Origin: Vibrio tapetis subsp. tapetis
GTDB lineage: Bacteria; Pseudomonadota; Gammaproteobacteria; Enterobacterales; Vibrionaceae
Length of the DNA: 64,000 nucleotides
Direction: 5' to 3'
NCBI RefSeq assembly: GCF_900233005.1
Contig: NZ_LT960611.1
Span: 3,410,001 to 3,474,000 of the forward strand
In this document: one piece after another, positions 33,812 to 42,958 of the stretch
Layout: each line of letters opens with the position of its first letter
Numbering within the stretch: the first letter of the stretch is position 1
Program-made: the position numbers and the translations under genes
Notes under the pieces: generated by a model
What the model saw: the letters and a program-made list of their open reading frames with translations, nothing else
Database searches by the model: none
What the model was told of the DNA's origin: nothing

Positions 33812-33880
33812 GCCGTATACGAGGTCCGTACGTACGGTTCTGTGAGAGGGATGAGGCGGAGACGCCTCACCCTACTCGAT
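33810..33880 (+). ncRNA. Group II intron domains V and VI (catalytic hairpin and branch-point helix)
   Basis: Domain V (33810-33842) is a 33-base hairpin with the AGC catalytic triad near its 5' side. Domain VI (about 33844-33877) has a GAGGCG/CGCCTC stem with GAGA loop and a bulged A at 33874 as probable branch point. The intron ends at 33880. Confidence 0.85.
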
Positions 33881-33885
33881 ATTGC

Positions 33886-35091
33886 CTATTTTTCGTCTCG
33901 TGCAACACGAGAGTTATCGGGTACAGCGAAGTGCTGACTTAAACCACGATGAGAAATGAAATAACCTGCCCATAAGCCCACCAAGCATACAATGATAGCA
34001 ATCCCAGTAATTTGTAGAGCTTGGCTTGCAAACCCTGCCACTAATGCACTCGCAAGGCCGCAGATACATATTTGGAAGCTGTTTTGCAGACCAGCAGCCG
34101 TTGCAGGACTCTGTTTAGCGCTAGATAGCGCACGGTTAACAACAATAGGGTAGAGCGCACCATTTGCCACGGCAATCAAACAGAATGGGGCGAGCAGTGG
34201 CAAAATAGAGGTTAATTCCCACTGAGTTGCCATGAATACCATTAATGCTGAAACCGTAAATAGAGACAATAAATTCTTAAGAACTTTCTCATCACCAAAT
34301 TTCTTCACCCATCGTTTACCCAAGTATCCGCCCACCATAAACGCGATGGTTTGTGGAATGAAACTTAGGCCAATGTCTTTTGCGTCATACCCCAGTTGAG
34401 CCATGATCTCTGGCATACCAGTAAGGTAAGCAAAGAAAGCGGCAGAAGAGGTCGCGTAAATGATGACGTTACCAGTGTAGTGCTTCGACTTAACCAACAT
34501 CTTGATATCAGTGCTGACGCTGGTGGTTTTTGGTTCCACTTCGTCTTTTGTTTGCACTAAAGTTGCAACAACGAGCACGGCGCCAATGACGGTTAATGCG
34601 ATAAAAATGCTCGACCAACCAAATTGGCTAAGCAATAACACACCAAGTTGAGGGGCGAGCGCGGGTGAAAGTGCCACCAGCGGCATAATGGTCGCGAATA
34701 CTTGTTGGCTGGTTTGGCTAGGGTAGCGTTTGATGACCATGGCTTGCCAAATAACAGCAGGAGCACATACACCAATAGCTTGCACGAAGCGTAACGACAG
34801 TAACTGCCACACTTGCTCACTGAAAGACAAACCAAAAGAAGCGAGTGAGAATATGACTAGGCCAGCGACGAGGGTGTTTCTATGACCAAATTTGTCACTT
34901 GCTAGCCCCCATAGGATTTGTCCAATGGCAAGCCCGGCTAAGAAAATGGAGAGAGAAAGCGCTATTTGCTCTGGGCCCGTTGCGAAATCGCCTTCCATTG
35001 CTTTAAAAGCCGGTAAGTACATGTCGGTGGCAATGAAGCCAAGCATTGAGAGACAAGCCAAGTAAAATAACTGACGTTTAGTGACGTTCAT
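33886..35091 (-). CDS. punC: MFS transporter of the Bcr/CflA type, purine nucleoside transporter PunC (YdhC)
   Basis: Inner-membrane major facilitator with about twelve helices over 401 residues. The chosen ATG (35091, MNVTKRQLFYLACLSMLGFI) has a GGAA ribosome site; a TTG five codons upstream is an alternative. Family features are TDMYLPAFKAM in the first loop and GLASDKFGHRNTLVAG, the MFS motif after helix 2. It is divergent from a LysR regulator that matches PunR, the same pairing as E. coli ydhC/ydhB (punC/punR), where PunC imports adenosine-type nucleosides. The group II intron ends five bases beyond its stop codon. Confidence 0.85.
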   Translation of the reverse strand: MNVTKRQLFYLACLSMLGFIATDMYLPAFKAMEGDFATGPEQIALSLSIFLAGLAIGQILWGLASDKFGHRNTLVAGLVIFSLASFGLSFSEQVWQLLSLRFVQAIGVCAPAVIWQAMVIKRYPSQTSQQVFATIMPLVALSPALAPQLGVLLLSQFGWSSIFIALTVIGAVLVVATLVQTKDEVEPKTTSVSTDIKMLVKSKHYTGNVIIYATSSAAFFAYLTGMPEIMAQLGYDAKDIGLSFIPQTIAFMVGGYLGKRWVKKFGDEKVLKNLLSLFTVSALMVFMATQWELTSILPLLAPFCLIAVANGALYPIVVNRALSSAKQSPATAAGLQNSFQICICGLASALVAGFASQALQITGIAIIVCLVGLWAGYFISHRGLSQHFAVPDNSRVARDEK

Positions 35092-35227
35092 AAAATTTCC
35101 ATTCAAAATGTTTGTTGGGTAAAAGGTGGCGCCAGCCCATATATTTCGATCAAAATGATTGTATTTTTGGTCAAAGGAAATTGGAAACGCTATATTTGTT
35201 AGTTATCGTTCAAAAAATTTGATAGCT

Positions 35228-36133
35228 ATGTTTTCAAGACAATCATTAGAGATGTTAGATACCGTTGCTCGAATGGGCAGTTTTACCGCCGCGGCTGAAA
35301 GATTGCATAAGGTGCCTTCTGCAATCAGTTACGGGGTTCGGCAAGTTGAGCAAGATCTTGGCGTTGAACTGTTTCATCGTTTACCCAGAAAGGTCGAATT
35401 GACGGCTGCTGGCGTGATCTTTATTGATAATGCTCGACAAATGCTAAGGCAGATGGAGAGCGTAAGCGCACAAACTCGTAGAGCCGCACAAGGTTGGCAG
35501 CAAACACTAAAGATCACGTTGGATAATGTGGTTAAGCTCGACAATTTGAAGCCATTGATCGAAGACTTTTACCAAACCTTTGAATTTGCTGAATTGCAGA
35601 TCAATATGGAAGTGTTTAATGGATCTTGGGAAGCAATATCCCAAGAGCGTGCTGATATTGTGTTAGGTGCGACAGCGGCGGTGCCTGTTGGTGGAGAGTT
35701 CTCAATAAAACCCATGGGCAAACTTGAATGGGCCTTTGTGATGTCTCCTGCTCATCCCGCTGCAAAGTTAACGGTATTGAATGAAGAAACACTTAACTCA
35801 TTTGCCGCTATTTGTTTAGATGATACATCGAACGTGCTGCCAAAAAGACATAACTGGCATTATCCTCAACAAAGGCGATTATTGCTACCGAATTGGTATA
35901 GCGCCATTGAGTGCTTAAAAAATGGCGTTGGAATCGGTTTTATGCCATTGCATATTGCTAAGCCATATTTACTGTCTGGAGAAATTGTTGAAAGGGATCT
36001 CATCGAAAATAAACCCTTGAGTAATTGCTGCATGGTTTGGTGTGCTGATGAAAATAATCGATTAGTGAATTGGATGGTGAATTACTTAGGAGACTCAGAA
36101 AAACTGTACCGAGATTGGCTAAGAGCTGACTGA
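35228..36133 (+). CDS. punR: LysR-type transcriptional activator PunR (YdhB)
   Basis: 301 residues from ATG 35228. The N-terminal winged helix-turn-helix reads MFSRQSLEMLDTVARMGSFT and then AAAERLHKVPSAISYGVRQV, and the effector-binding domain (about 90-295) includes EVFNGSWEAISQERADIVLG, close to E. coli YdhB EVFNGVWDALSDGRVELAIG. The DTSNVLPKRHNW block is also shared. In E. coli this protein activates the divergent punC in response to purine nucleosides; the same role is inferred here. An upstream TTG (35159) would add 23 residues without family support. Confidence 0.88.
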   Translation: MFSRQSLEMLDTVARMGSFTAAAERLHKVPSAISYGVRQVEQDLGVELFHRLPRKVELTAAGVIFIDNARQMLRQMESVSAQTRRAAQGWQQTLKITLDNVVKLDNLKPLIEDFYQTFEFAELQINMEVFNGSWEAISQERADIVLGATAAVPVGGEFSIKPMGKLEWAFVMSPAHPAAKLTVLNEETLNSFAAICLDDTSNVLPKRHNWHYPQQRRLLLPNWYSAIECLKNGVGIGFMPLHIAKPYLLSGEIVERDLIENKPLSNCCMVWCADENNRLVNWMVNYLGDSEKLYRDWLRAD

Positions 36134-36142
36134 GCAACAGAT

Positions 36143-36173
36143 AAAAAAACAGCGAGGAGAGTCCTCGCTGTTT
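36143..36173. terminator. Bidirectional terminator between punR and ilvA
   Basis: AAACAGCGAGGA/TCCTCGCTGTTT stem (12 bp) with a GAG loop between two convergent genes. The A-run at 36143-36149 gives a T-tail for the minus-strand ilv transcript. Confidence 0.85.
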
Positions 36174-36201
36174 GATTCGTTAACCGTACGTAATGATGAT
36201 A

Positions 36202-37737
36202 TTACTGGCTAGATAGGAAAAAACGATAAGATGGGTTATCGGTTTCATCTTTGCACTGGTAACCCAGCTCACGCAGGTGAGCTGAGAATCGGCTTAAATC
36301 AGACTCTTCTAATTCAAAGCCACACAATACACGGCCGTAGTCGGCACCTTGGTTACGGTAGTTAAATAAACTGATGTTCCAGTGAGTCCCTAGCGTGCTT
36401 AAAAACTTAAGCAAAGCACCAGGAGATTCAGGGAATTCAAAGCTGTATAAACGCTCTTTTAGTGGCTTTGACGGCTTACCACCAATCATATAACGCACGT
36501 GCAGCTTTGCCATTTCGTCGTCAGACAAATCGGCAACAGGGTAGCCACCGTGTTTGAGGTCTTGAATGACGCTATCCAGTTCTCTCTGACCATCTTGCAA
36601 ACGCAAACCAACAAAGATATTCGCCAATTTGTCGTCGTTAAAACGGTAGTTAAACTCAGTAACAGCGCGGCCGCCAATCAAGTTACAAAACTCTAAGAAC
36701 GCCCCTGGTCTTTCTGGAATCGTTACCGCCAGTAGACCTTCACGTTTTTCACCCAGCTCACTGCGCTCAGAAACATAACGCAAACCGTGGAAGTTGGTGT
36801 TCGCTCCCGACAATACCGTTGCTAGCTGTTTGTCTTGCAGTTGATTTTGCTCGGCGTATTTCTTAAGACCGGCGAGAGCCAAGGCCCCAGACGGCTCAGC
36901 GATAGCACGAGTGTCTTCAAAAATATCTTTAACGGCAGAGCAAATTTCGTCACTTGAGACCGTGATATGGCCATCAAGGTATTGCTGACAAACGCGGAAC
37001 GTTTCATCGCCGATACGTTTAACGGCAACGCCATCAGCAAACATACTGACTTGATCAAGCACCACAGGTTCACCGGCATCAAGCGCAGCTTTTAAACAGG
37101 CAGACTCTTCAGGCTCAACCGCAATGACTTTGATTTCCGGCATCAGTTGCTTGATAAGCACAGCAATACCAGCAGCCAGACCGCCACCACCAACAGGCAC
37201 AAAGATATAATCTAAGTGACCGTTTTGTTGCAGCATTTCCATGCCAATCGTGCCTTGCCCAGCAATCACGAGTGGGTGATCAAAAGGGGGCACAAAAGTG
37301 AAGTTATGTTCAGCAGCTAATCGTTCAGCTTCAGCTTTGGCTTCATCGAAGTTATTACCATGAAGTACCACAATGCCACCAAAACCGCGCACGGCTTCTA
37401 CTTTGATGTCCGGTGTGGTTTTAGGCATCACAATAGTGGTTTGAATTCCCAGCTTAGTGCCAGAGAGCGCCATACCCTGTGCGTGGTTACCTGCTGAGGC
37501 GGCAATGACCCCAGCTTGTTTCTGCTCGTCACTCAAGCTGGCGACCATGGTGTAAGCGCCACGTAGCTTGAACGAGTGAACCGGTTGGCGATCTTCTCGT
37601 TTGAGTTGGATCTGATTTCCTAATCGAGCAGACAATCTCGGCATATCTTGAAGTGGCGTTACCATCGCCACTTCATAGACCGGTGCTCTTAGGATTTGGC
37701 GCAGATATTCTGCGCCAGTTTGATTGGAGACAGCCAT
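36202..37737 (-). CDS. ilvA: Threonine ammonia-lyase (threonine deaminase), biosynthetic
   Basis: PLP enzyme that converts threonine to 2-oxobutanoate, the first step of isoleucine synthesis. It has 511 residues. The PLP lysine is Lys57 in VHSFKLRGAY, ASAGNHAQGMA is the substrate loop, and VPVGGGGLAAGIA binds the cofactor phosphate. Two ACT-like regulatory domains (about 330-510) start with LLAVTIPERPGAFLEFCNLI and RLYSFEFPESPGALLKFLST, where isoleucine should inhibit. It is the last gene of the ilv operon, 4 bp after ilvD. Confidence 0.98.
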   Translation of the reverse strand: MAVSNQTGAEYLRQILRAPVYEVAMVTPLQDMPRLSARLGNQIQLKREDRQPVHSFKLRGAYTMVASLSDEQKQAGVIAASAGNHAQGMALSGTKLGIQTTIVMPKTTPDIKVEAVRGFGGIVVLHGNNFDEAKAEAERLAAEHNFTFVPPFDHPLVIAGQGTIGMEMLQQNGHLDYIFVPVGGGGLAAGIAVLIKQLMPEIKVIAVEPEESACLKAALDAGEPVVLDQVSMFADGVAVKRIGDETFRVCQQYLDGHITVSSDEICSAVKDIFEDTRAIAEPSGALALAGLKKYAEQNQLQDKQLATVLSGANTNFHGLRYVSERSELGEKREGLLAVTIPERPGAFLEFCNLIGGRAVTEFNYRFNDDKLANIFVGLRLQDGQRELDSVIQDLKHGGYPVADLSDDEMAKLHVRYMIGGKPSKPLKERLYSFEFPESPGALLKFLSTLGTHWNISLFNYRNQGADYGRVLCGFELEESDLSRFSAHLRELGYQCKDETDNPSYRFFLSSQ

Positions 37738-37741
37738 ACGA

Positions 37742-39598
37742 CTAACCTTCTAACTTCGACTTGTCACGCACCGCGCCTTTGTCAGCACTGGTTGCTAAGC
37801 TTGCGTAGGCTTTAAGCGCAAGAGACACAACACGCTCACGTGATACGGGCTTCCAGCCTGCTTGGTCTTGTTCACCGCGACGCTTTGCGAGTACATCTTC
37901 AGCGACATCGAGTGTAATTGAACGACTAGGGATATCGATGGTGATGATATCGCCATTTTGTACCAAACCAATGGTGCCACCGCTAGCGGCTTCAGGAGAT
38001 ACGTGACCAATAGAGAGACCCGAAGTACCACCAGAGAAGCGGCCGTCGGTTAGCAGCGCACAGGCTTTGCCTAAGCCCATAGATTTAAGGTAGGTTGTCG
38101 GGTAAAGCATTTCTTGCATGCCCGGGCCGCCTTTAGGGCCTTCGTAACGAATCACAACTACATCGCCAGCGCTTACTTTGCCACCTAAGATGCCTTCAAC
38201 TGCGGTATCTTGGCTTTCGAATACGATAGCAGGGCCTTGGAATTTAAGGTTTTCTTCATCAACACCCGCTGTTTTTACGATACAACCATCAAGCGCAACA
38301 TTACCTGACAGTACCGCTAAGCCACCTTCTTGGCTAAAAGCATTTTCTTTGGTGCGAATACAGCCATTTTCACGATCGTCATCAAGACGATCCCAACGGC
38401 AATCTTGCGAGAAAGCTTGTGTAGTACGAATACCTGCAGGGCCAGCTCGGAAGAATTTCAGTACGGCTTCATCTTCCGTTTGCATGATGTCGTATTGTGC
38501 CAGTTGCTCTGACATGGTTAGGCCTAGCACAGTGCGAGTTTGATTATTAAGTAACCCTGCACGATCAAGCTCACCTAAAATGGCCATAACGCCACCAGCA
38601 CGGTGAACGTCTTCCATGTGGTATTTCGGCGTAGACGGCGCGACTTTACAAAGGTGTGGAACACGACGAGACATGGCGTCGATATCGTCCATATCGAAAT
38701 CGATGTCGCCTTCTTGAGCAGACGCAAGTAAGTGCAATACGGTGTTACTAGAGCCGCCCATCGCGATATCAAGCGCCATGGCATTTTCAAACGCCGCACG
38801 GTCAGCAATGTTGCGTGGAAGTGCTGAGTCATCGCCATCTTCATAGTAACGTTTGGTTAACTCAACAATACGAGAACCGGCTTTAAGGAATAATTGCTCA
38901 CGGTCTGCATGAGTGGCAAGCATAGAACCGTTACCCGGCTGAGATAAACCGAGCGCTTCAGTTAGGCAGTTCATGGAGTTGGCAGTAAACATGCCTGAAC
39001 ACGAACCACAAGTTGGGCACGCAGAGCGTTCTACTTGCTCACTTTGCTCGTCAGAAATAGTGGGATCAGCACCTTGGATCATGGCATCAACCAGATCAAG
39101 TTTGATGATCTGATCGGAAAGCTTGGTTTTCCCCGCTTCCATTGGTCCGCCAGAAACAAAAATAACCGGGATGTTGAGGCGCATCGCAGCCATCATCATT
39201 CCTGGAGTGATTTTGTCACAGTTAGAAATACAAACCATGGCATCGGCACAGTGTGCATTTACCATGTACTCTACTGAGTCTGCAATCAGCTCACGAGAAG
39301 GCAATGAGTAAAGCATGCCTCCGTGGCCCATTGCGATACCATCATCAACCGCAATCGTGTTGAATTCTTTCGCAATACCGCCAGCCTTTTCAATTTCACG
39401 AGCAACCAGTTGGCCCATGTCCTTAAGGTGAACGTGGCCAGGTACAAACTGAGTAAATGAGTTAACAACAGCAATAATAGGCTTGCCGAAATCGTCTTCT
39501 TTAACACCTGTTGCGCGCCAAAGGGCACGAGCACCCGCCATGTTACGTCCGTGCGTCGTTGTGGCGCTGCGGTAAGTGTTCTTGTTAGAGCTAGACAT
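37742..39598 (-). CDS. ilvD: Dihydroxy-acid dehydratase
   Basis: Fe-S enzyme that dehydrates 2,3-dihydroxy-isovalerate and -methylvalerate to the 2-oxo acids of valine and isoleucine. It has 618 residues. Cluster cysteines are in [12 protein letters not shown] (near 120) and [20 protein letters not shown] (near 193-212). The C-terminal block [20 protein letters not shown] is the family signature. The start [20 protein letters not shown] is typical. It lies between ilvE (12 bp) and ilvA (4 bp). Confidence 0.98.
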   Translation of the reverse strand: MSSSNKNTYRSATTTHGRNMAGARALWRATGVKEDDFGKPIIAVVNSFTQFVPGHVHLKDMGQLVAREIEKAGGIAKEFNTIAVDDGIAMGHGGMLYSLPSRELIADSVEYMVNAHCADAMVCISNCDKITPGMMMAAMRLNIPVIFVSGGPMEAGKTKLSDQIIKLDLVDAMIQGADPTISDEQSEQVERSACPTCGSCSGMFTANSMNCLTEALGLSQPGNGSMLATHADREQLFLKAGSRIVELTKRYYEDGDDSALPRNIADRAAFENAMALDIAMGGSSNTVLHLLASAQEGDIDFDMDDIDAMSRRVPHLCKVAPSTPKYHMEDVHRAGGVMAILGELDRAGLLNNQTRTVLGLTMSEQLAQYDIMQTEDEAVLKFFRAGPAGIRTTQAFSQDCRWDRLDDDRENGCIRTKENAFSQEGGLAVLSGNVALDGCIVKTAGVDEENLKFQGPAIVFESQDTAVEGILGGKVSAGDVVVIRYEGPKGGPGMQEMLYPTTYLKSMGLGKACALLTDGRFSGGTSGLSIGHVSPEAASGGTIGLVQNGDIITIDIPSRSITLDVAEDVLAKRRGEQDQAGWKPVSRERVVSLALKAYASLATSADKGAVRDKSKLEG

Positions 39599-39610
39599 TA
39601 ATAATTCCTT

Positions 39611-40561
39611 TTATTTTGCAGCAGGTGCATTTGCTGGGTAAACGTAATCTAACCAGCCCCACTTATCTTCAGTGGTGCCGTTGAATAGGCCGAAGTACGC
39701 TGACTGAACTTTTTCAGTAATAGGGCCGCGTTTGCCTTCTCCTACTGTAATTTTATCGACTGAGCGAACCGGTACAATCTCAGCAGCAGTGCCTGTCATG
39801 AATACTTCGTCAGCAAGGTATAGTGCTTCACGGGCAATGTTTTCTTCGCGAACTTCATATCCCATTTCTCTTGCTAGAATCATGATCGAGTCACGAGTGA
39901 TACCTGGTAAAATAGCACTGGTTGCTGGTGGTGTAGAAATGATGCCGTTACGGATGACAAACAGGTTTTCACCCGCGCCTTCCGATAAGTAACCATCGAC
40001 GCTTAGTGCGATACCTTCATCGTAACCGTGACGACGAGCTTCGCCACCAACCAATAAAGAAGATAGGTAATTACCCCCCGCTTTTGCTGCGGTTGGAATG
40101 GTGTTAGGTGCGGCACGATTCCAGCTTGAAATCATGGCATCAACACCATTTTCTAGCGCTTCTTCGCCTAGGTATGATCCCCAAGGGAATGCGGCAATAA
40201 TAAGATCCATTTCCGTTTCTTCTGGTGGACACACGCCTAAACCTACGTTGCCAACAAAGCCAAGTGGACGAATGTAAGCGGAATCCAATTTATTTTGACG
40301 CAGGGTTTCGCGTGTCGCTTCCATGATTTCATCAACCGTATACGGGATTGGGAAACGATAGATTTTTGCTGAATCTTTTAGGCGCTTTGCGTGATCTAAA
40401 TGACGAAATACAATCGGCCCATTGGGCGTGTTGTAACAACGAACCCCTTCAAATACAGAAGTGCCGTAGTGCATAGCGTGAGTCAGTACGTGAACGTTCG
40501 CGTCTGCCCAAGGAACCATTTCACCATTAAACCAAATGTAATCTGCTGTTTTTGCTGCCAT
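39611..40561 (-). CDS. ilvE: Branched-chain amino-acid aminotransferase
   Basis: Fold-type IV PLP aminotransferase that does the last step to valine, leucine and isoleucine. It has 316 residues. ADYIWFNGEMVPWADANVHV marks the start, AAKAGGNYLSSLLVGGEARR holds the PLP lysine near residue 162, and YLSEGAGENLFVIRNGI is the conserved phosphate-binding part. It follows ilvM by 11 bp. Confidence 0.98.
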   Translation of the reverse strand: MAAKTADYIWFNGEMVPWADANVHVLTHAMHYGTSVFEGVRCYNTPNGPIVFRHLDHAKRLKDSAKIYRFPIPYTVDEIMEATRETLRQNKLDSAYIRPLGFVGNVGLGVCPPEETEMDLIIAAFPWGSYLGEEALENGVDAMISSWNRAAPNTIPTAAKAGGNYLSSLLVGGEARRHGYDEGIALSVDGYLSEGAGENLFVIRNGIISTPPATSAILPGITRDSIMILAREMGYEVREENIAREALYLADEVFMTGTAAEIVPVRSVDKITVGEGKRGPITEKVQSAYFGLFNGTTEDKWGWLDYVYPANAPAAK

Positions 40562-40572
40562 GTCTGTATTCC

Positions 40573-40857
40573 TTAAGCACCGAGCTTTTGTTGTAAGTTA
40601 TTATTTGGAAGTTCATTACCGTGCAATAACGTAACGGTGACGCTTCTAATATCCCATAATTTTTCGATTTGGTTGGTCAAAAACGTAATTGGGCGGTCAC
40701 TGTCTACGATGATTTCTACACTGGCTACGTGGCTTTCATGATTTTGTGTTGCTGCCACTTGTTTGATGATGAAACCACGGTGTCTTACTACGCGTAAAAC
40801 GCGCTCTAGCAATACCGGTTTGTCATCTGCTTTAATATCTAATAAGTATCTTTCCAT
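40573..40857 (-). CDS. ilvM: Acetolactate synthase II small subunit
   Basis: 94-residue ACT-domain regulatory subunit of acetolactate synthase II. The start [20 protein letters not shown] resembles the ACT fold with the RVVRHRGFIIKQV loop. Its ATG shares one base with the last base of ilvG, so the two subunits are translationally coupled, as in enterobacteria. Confidence 0.95.
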   Translation of the reverse strand: MERYLLDIKADDKPVLLERVLRVVRHRGFIIKQVAATQNHESHVASVEIIVDSDRPITFLTNQIEKLWDIRSVTVTLLHGNELPNNNLQQKLGA

Positions 40858-42503
40858 TAGGTATTCTCCAACATGTCTTGGTTAGCAGCACCCGGTGGAA
40901 CCAGTGGCCATACATTTTCTTCTTCTGAGATTAGAACATGCAGCAAGTAAGCGGTGTCACTTTCAAGCATTTCTTTTAGAGCGGGCTCAACTTCTTCTTT
41001 TTTGGTGATGGTTTTACCCGGAATACCAAATGCGCTGGCCAGCACGACAAAATCGGGGTTGTCATCAAGAATGGTTTCACTGTGGCGACCATCAAAAAAC
41101 AGCGATTGCCATTGTCTTACCATACCCAAGCGTTGATTGTTGATAAGCACCATTTTAAGAGCAACTTGCTTGCGCTTTAGCGTACCGAGTTCTTGTACAT
41201 TCATCATGAATGAGCCATCACCTGAGATCAGAATCGATTGATCATCAGGACGAGCAATTTTAGCGCCCATTGCTGCAGGTAAGCCGAAGCCCATTGTGCC
41301 TAATCCTGCAGAAGTGATGAAGTTTTGTGGCTGGCGAGGTTGAATGTGCTGCGCTGCCCACATTTGATGTTGTCCAACATCAGTTGAAACAATGGCGTTG
41401 TCATCCATCATGTCAGAAAGTTGTTTTAGCATTAATGGCGCGTAGATGAGATCGCCAGGATGGTTGTAATTCCACTTGTTTTCACGGCGTAGTAATTCTG
41501 ATTCCGTTAACCAAGAGTCGATTCCATGCTCTAACGTGAGTTGAGGCAAGATCACATTGATATCACCTTGAATTGGTGCATGAGCATGGCGAAGTTTATT
41601 AAACTCAGCGGCATCAATATCGATGTGAATGACTTTAGCGTGTGGAGCAAACGTACCAAGCTTGCCAGTTACTCGGTCATCAAAACGAGCGCCAACAACA
41701 ATCAAAAGATCAGATTCTTGAACCACAAGGTTAGCGGCTTTGGTACCGTGCATACCGAGCATGCCAAGGTAGTGAGGGTCGTGTCTTTCTATGCTGCCAA
41801 GACCTTTTAGGGTACTGACCGATGGCATTGGGTTTTGCTTTAAGAATGCACGAACCGATTCAGTCGCTTTGGCTATTTGAATACCACCACCGACATACAA
41901 AACTGGCTTCTGACTTTGTGCCAGCAAATGCTGAGCCAGTTCAACATTTTCTACTGTTGCTACAGGGATAGCTGGCGGCTCAAAATATGGAAGTTCTGAA
42001 ACAGGAGAAGCAGCCAATTGTACATCTTTAGCGATATCAACCAATACAGGGCCAGGGCGACCAGTTTTTGCTACTTCAAATGCTTCAGCAAGGGTCGAAG
42101 CAAGATCTTCAATGTCGGTGACAAGATAGCTGTGTTTGGTACAAGACAAAGACATGCCAATGACATCCATTTCTTGGAATGCATCAGTACCAATGTGGCT
42201 ACTCGCAACTTGGCCTGTAATCGCAACAAGAGGAACAGAATCTAAGAAAGCATCAGCAAGGCCTGTCACGAGGTTGGTTGCTCCTGGGCCTGACGTTGCA
42301 AGACAAACCGCCACATCTTGAGTTGAACGAGCCATACCAATGGCTGCCATCGCGGCACCTTGCTCGTGTCGGCAGAGGACATGCTCAACTCCGCCGTCAT
42401 AGAGGGCGTCGTATATTGGCATGATGGCACCACCAGGGTAGCCAAAAACCGTCTTAATTCCTTGTTGTCGTAGTGCTGCAACTACGAGTCCTGCACCTGT
42501 CAT
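40857..42503 (-). CDS. ilvG: Acetolactate synthase II large subunit
   Basis: ThDP enzyme that makes acetolactate or acetohydroxybutyrate, the common first step for branched-chain amino acids. It has 548 residues and is intact, unlike the frameshifted ilvG of E. coli K-12. The catalytic glutamate is in [13 protein letters not shown] (near 49), the FAD-binding block is [20 protein letters not shown], and the ThDP motif runs [20 protein letters not shown] onward to NNQRLGMV. It starts about 120 bp after the attenuator. Confidence 0.98.
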   Translation of the reverse strand: MTGAGLVVAALRQQGIKTVFGYPGGAIMPIYDALYDGGVEHVLCRHEQGAAMAAIGMARSTQDVAVCLATSGPGATNLVTGLADAFLDSVPLVAITGQVASSHIGTDAFQEMDVIGMSLSCTKHSYLVTDIEDLASTLAEAFEVAKTGRPGPVLVDIAKDVQLAASPVSELPYFEPPAIPVATVENVELAQHLLAQSQKPVLYVGGGIQIAKATESVRAFLKQNPMPSVSTLKGLGSIERHDPHYLGMLGMHGTKAANLVVQESDLLIVVGARFDDRVTGKLGTFAPHAKVIHIDIDAAEFNKLRHAHAPIQGDINVILPQLTLEHGIDSWLTESELLRRENKWNYNHPGDLIYAPLMLKQLSDMMDDNAIVSTDVGQHQMWAAQHIQPRQPQNFITSAGLGTMGFGLPAAMGAKIARPDDQSILISGDGSFMMNVQELGTLKRKQVALKMVLINNQRLGMVRQWQSLFFDGRHSETILDDNPDFVVLASAFGIPGKTITKKEEVEPALKEMLESDTAYLLHVLISEEENVWPLVPPGAANQDMLENT

Positions 42504-42625
42504 TGCTGCTCTCCTTGCGCTCGTACTGTAAAGCTGTACTTATTTGTTGCTCGACTCTTGCACATCGTGTGCTCCATTTCTTCCTGTTTTAACCAAGTTG
42601 CTGGTTAGTGCTAATTTAAAACTTA

Positions 42626-42662
42626 TAAAAAAACCCCCGTACTTTTCAGTGCGGGGGTTTTA
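42626..42662 (-). terminator. Attenuator of the ilv operon
   Basis: On the minus strand an approximately 13-bp stem (AAACCCCCGCACT with AGTACGGGGGTTT, one wobble pair) and loop GAAA are followed by seven T's, between the leader peptide and ilvG. The 5' arm CCCCCGC can alternatively pair with GCGGGGG inside the leader peptide codons (42693-42700), giving an antiterminator. Confidence 0.9.
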
Positions 42663-42675
42663 AGCATTCTGTGGT

Positions 42676-42765
42676 TTACCTTCTGCCCACATGCCCCCGC
42701 TCGGAGTCAATAATGACCACGATAATCAGGGTAATGAGTACGTTAATGCGAGCGGTAAAATTCAT
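42676..42765 (-). CDS. ilvL: ilv operon leader peptide
   Basis: A 29-codon ORF whose codons 7-19 read INVLITLIIVVII: eleven of thirteen are Ile, Val or Leu. It ends 14 bp before the attenuator stem. Ribosome stalling at these codons when branched-chain aminoacyl-tRNAs are scarce would favour the antiterminator and read-through into ilvGMEDA, the mechanism known for enterobacterial ilvL. The sequence MNFTARIN...HVGRR differs from E. coli IlvL but keeps its logic. The ribosome site is weak. Confidence 0.92.
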   Translation of the reverse strand: MNFTARINVLITLIIVVIIDSERGHVGRR

Positions 42766-42958
42766 TTATGTTATTTATTCTTTTAGTTCGAAATTGTTTG
42801 CACTACTAGTGGTATCACAGTCATTGCTTACATGACAAGCAAAAACTAGGACTTTTTTCACATTTAATCAGCATTCAAAAAGGATATATAACAATTATGA
42901 GATGAAAGTTATGCAGTTATAACGTTATCAATGAAAATTGTTACTACAAGGAAGTCGA
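42766..42958. promoter_or_regulatory. Divergent ilvL/comM promoter region
   Basis: 193 bp between the leader peptide and comM. On the minus strand TTGTCA and GATACC, 16 bp apart, are a plausible ilv promoter around 42808-42835. No clear promoter was picked for comM. No other gene is seen. Confidence 0.4.

Larger units (their letters stand above)
31789..33880 (+). mobile_element. Group II intron with reverse-transcriptase ORF
   Basis: The 3' end is well defined. Domain V is at 33810-33842 (GAGCCGTATACGAGG... with matching arm CGTACGGTTC). Domain VI follows, with an unpaired A at 33874, seven bases from the end, and the last bases GAT end in the AY expected for group II introns. The 5' end is placed at GTTTGCCC (31789), a GTTTG variant of the GUGYG rule, directly after the T-run of the glmU terminator. 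Domains I-IV fill 31789-32527 and the intron protein is coded in domain IV. The protein lacks an endonuclease domain. Insertion right after a terminator is the habit of bacterial class C introns, though class D cannot be excluded from sequence reading. Confidence 0.85.

Noticed and set aside
31789..33880. Retron or diversity-generating element around the reverse transcriptase
   Set aside because: Domain V/VI of a group II intron directly follows the protein and the protein has maturase features; no msr/msd or variable-repeat target was seen.
40857..42503. Possible frameshift in ilvG as in E. coli K-12
   Set aside because: The frame is open over the full 548 codons with all motifs; the gene is intact.
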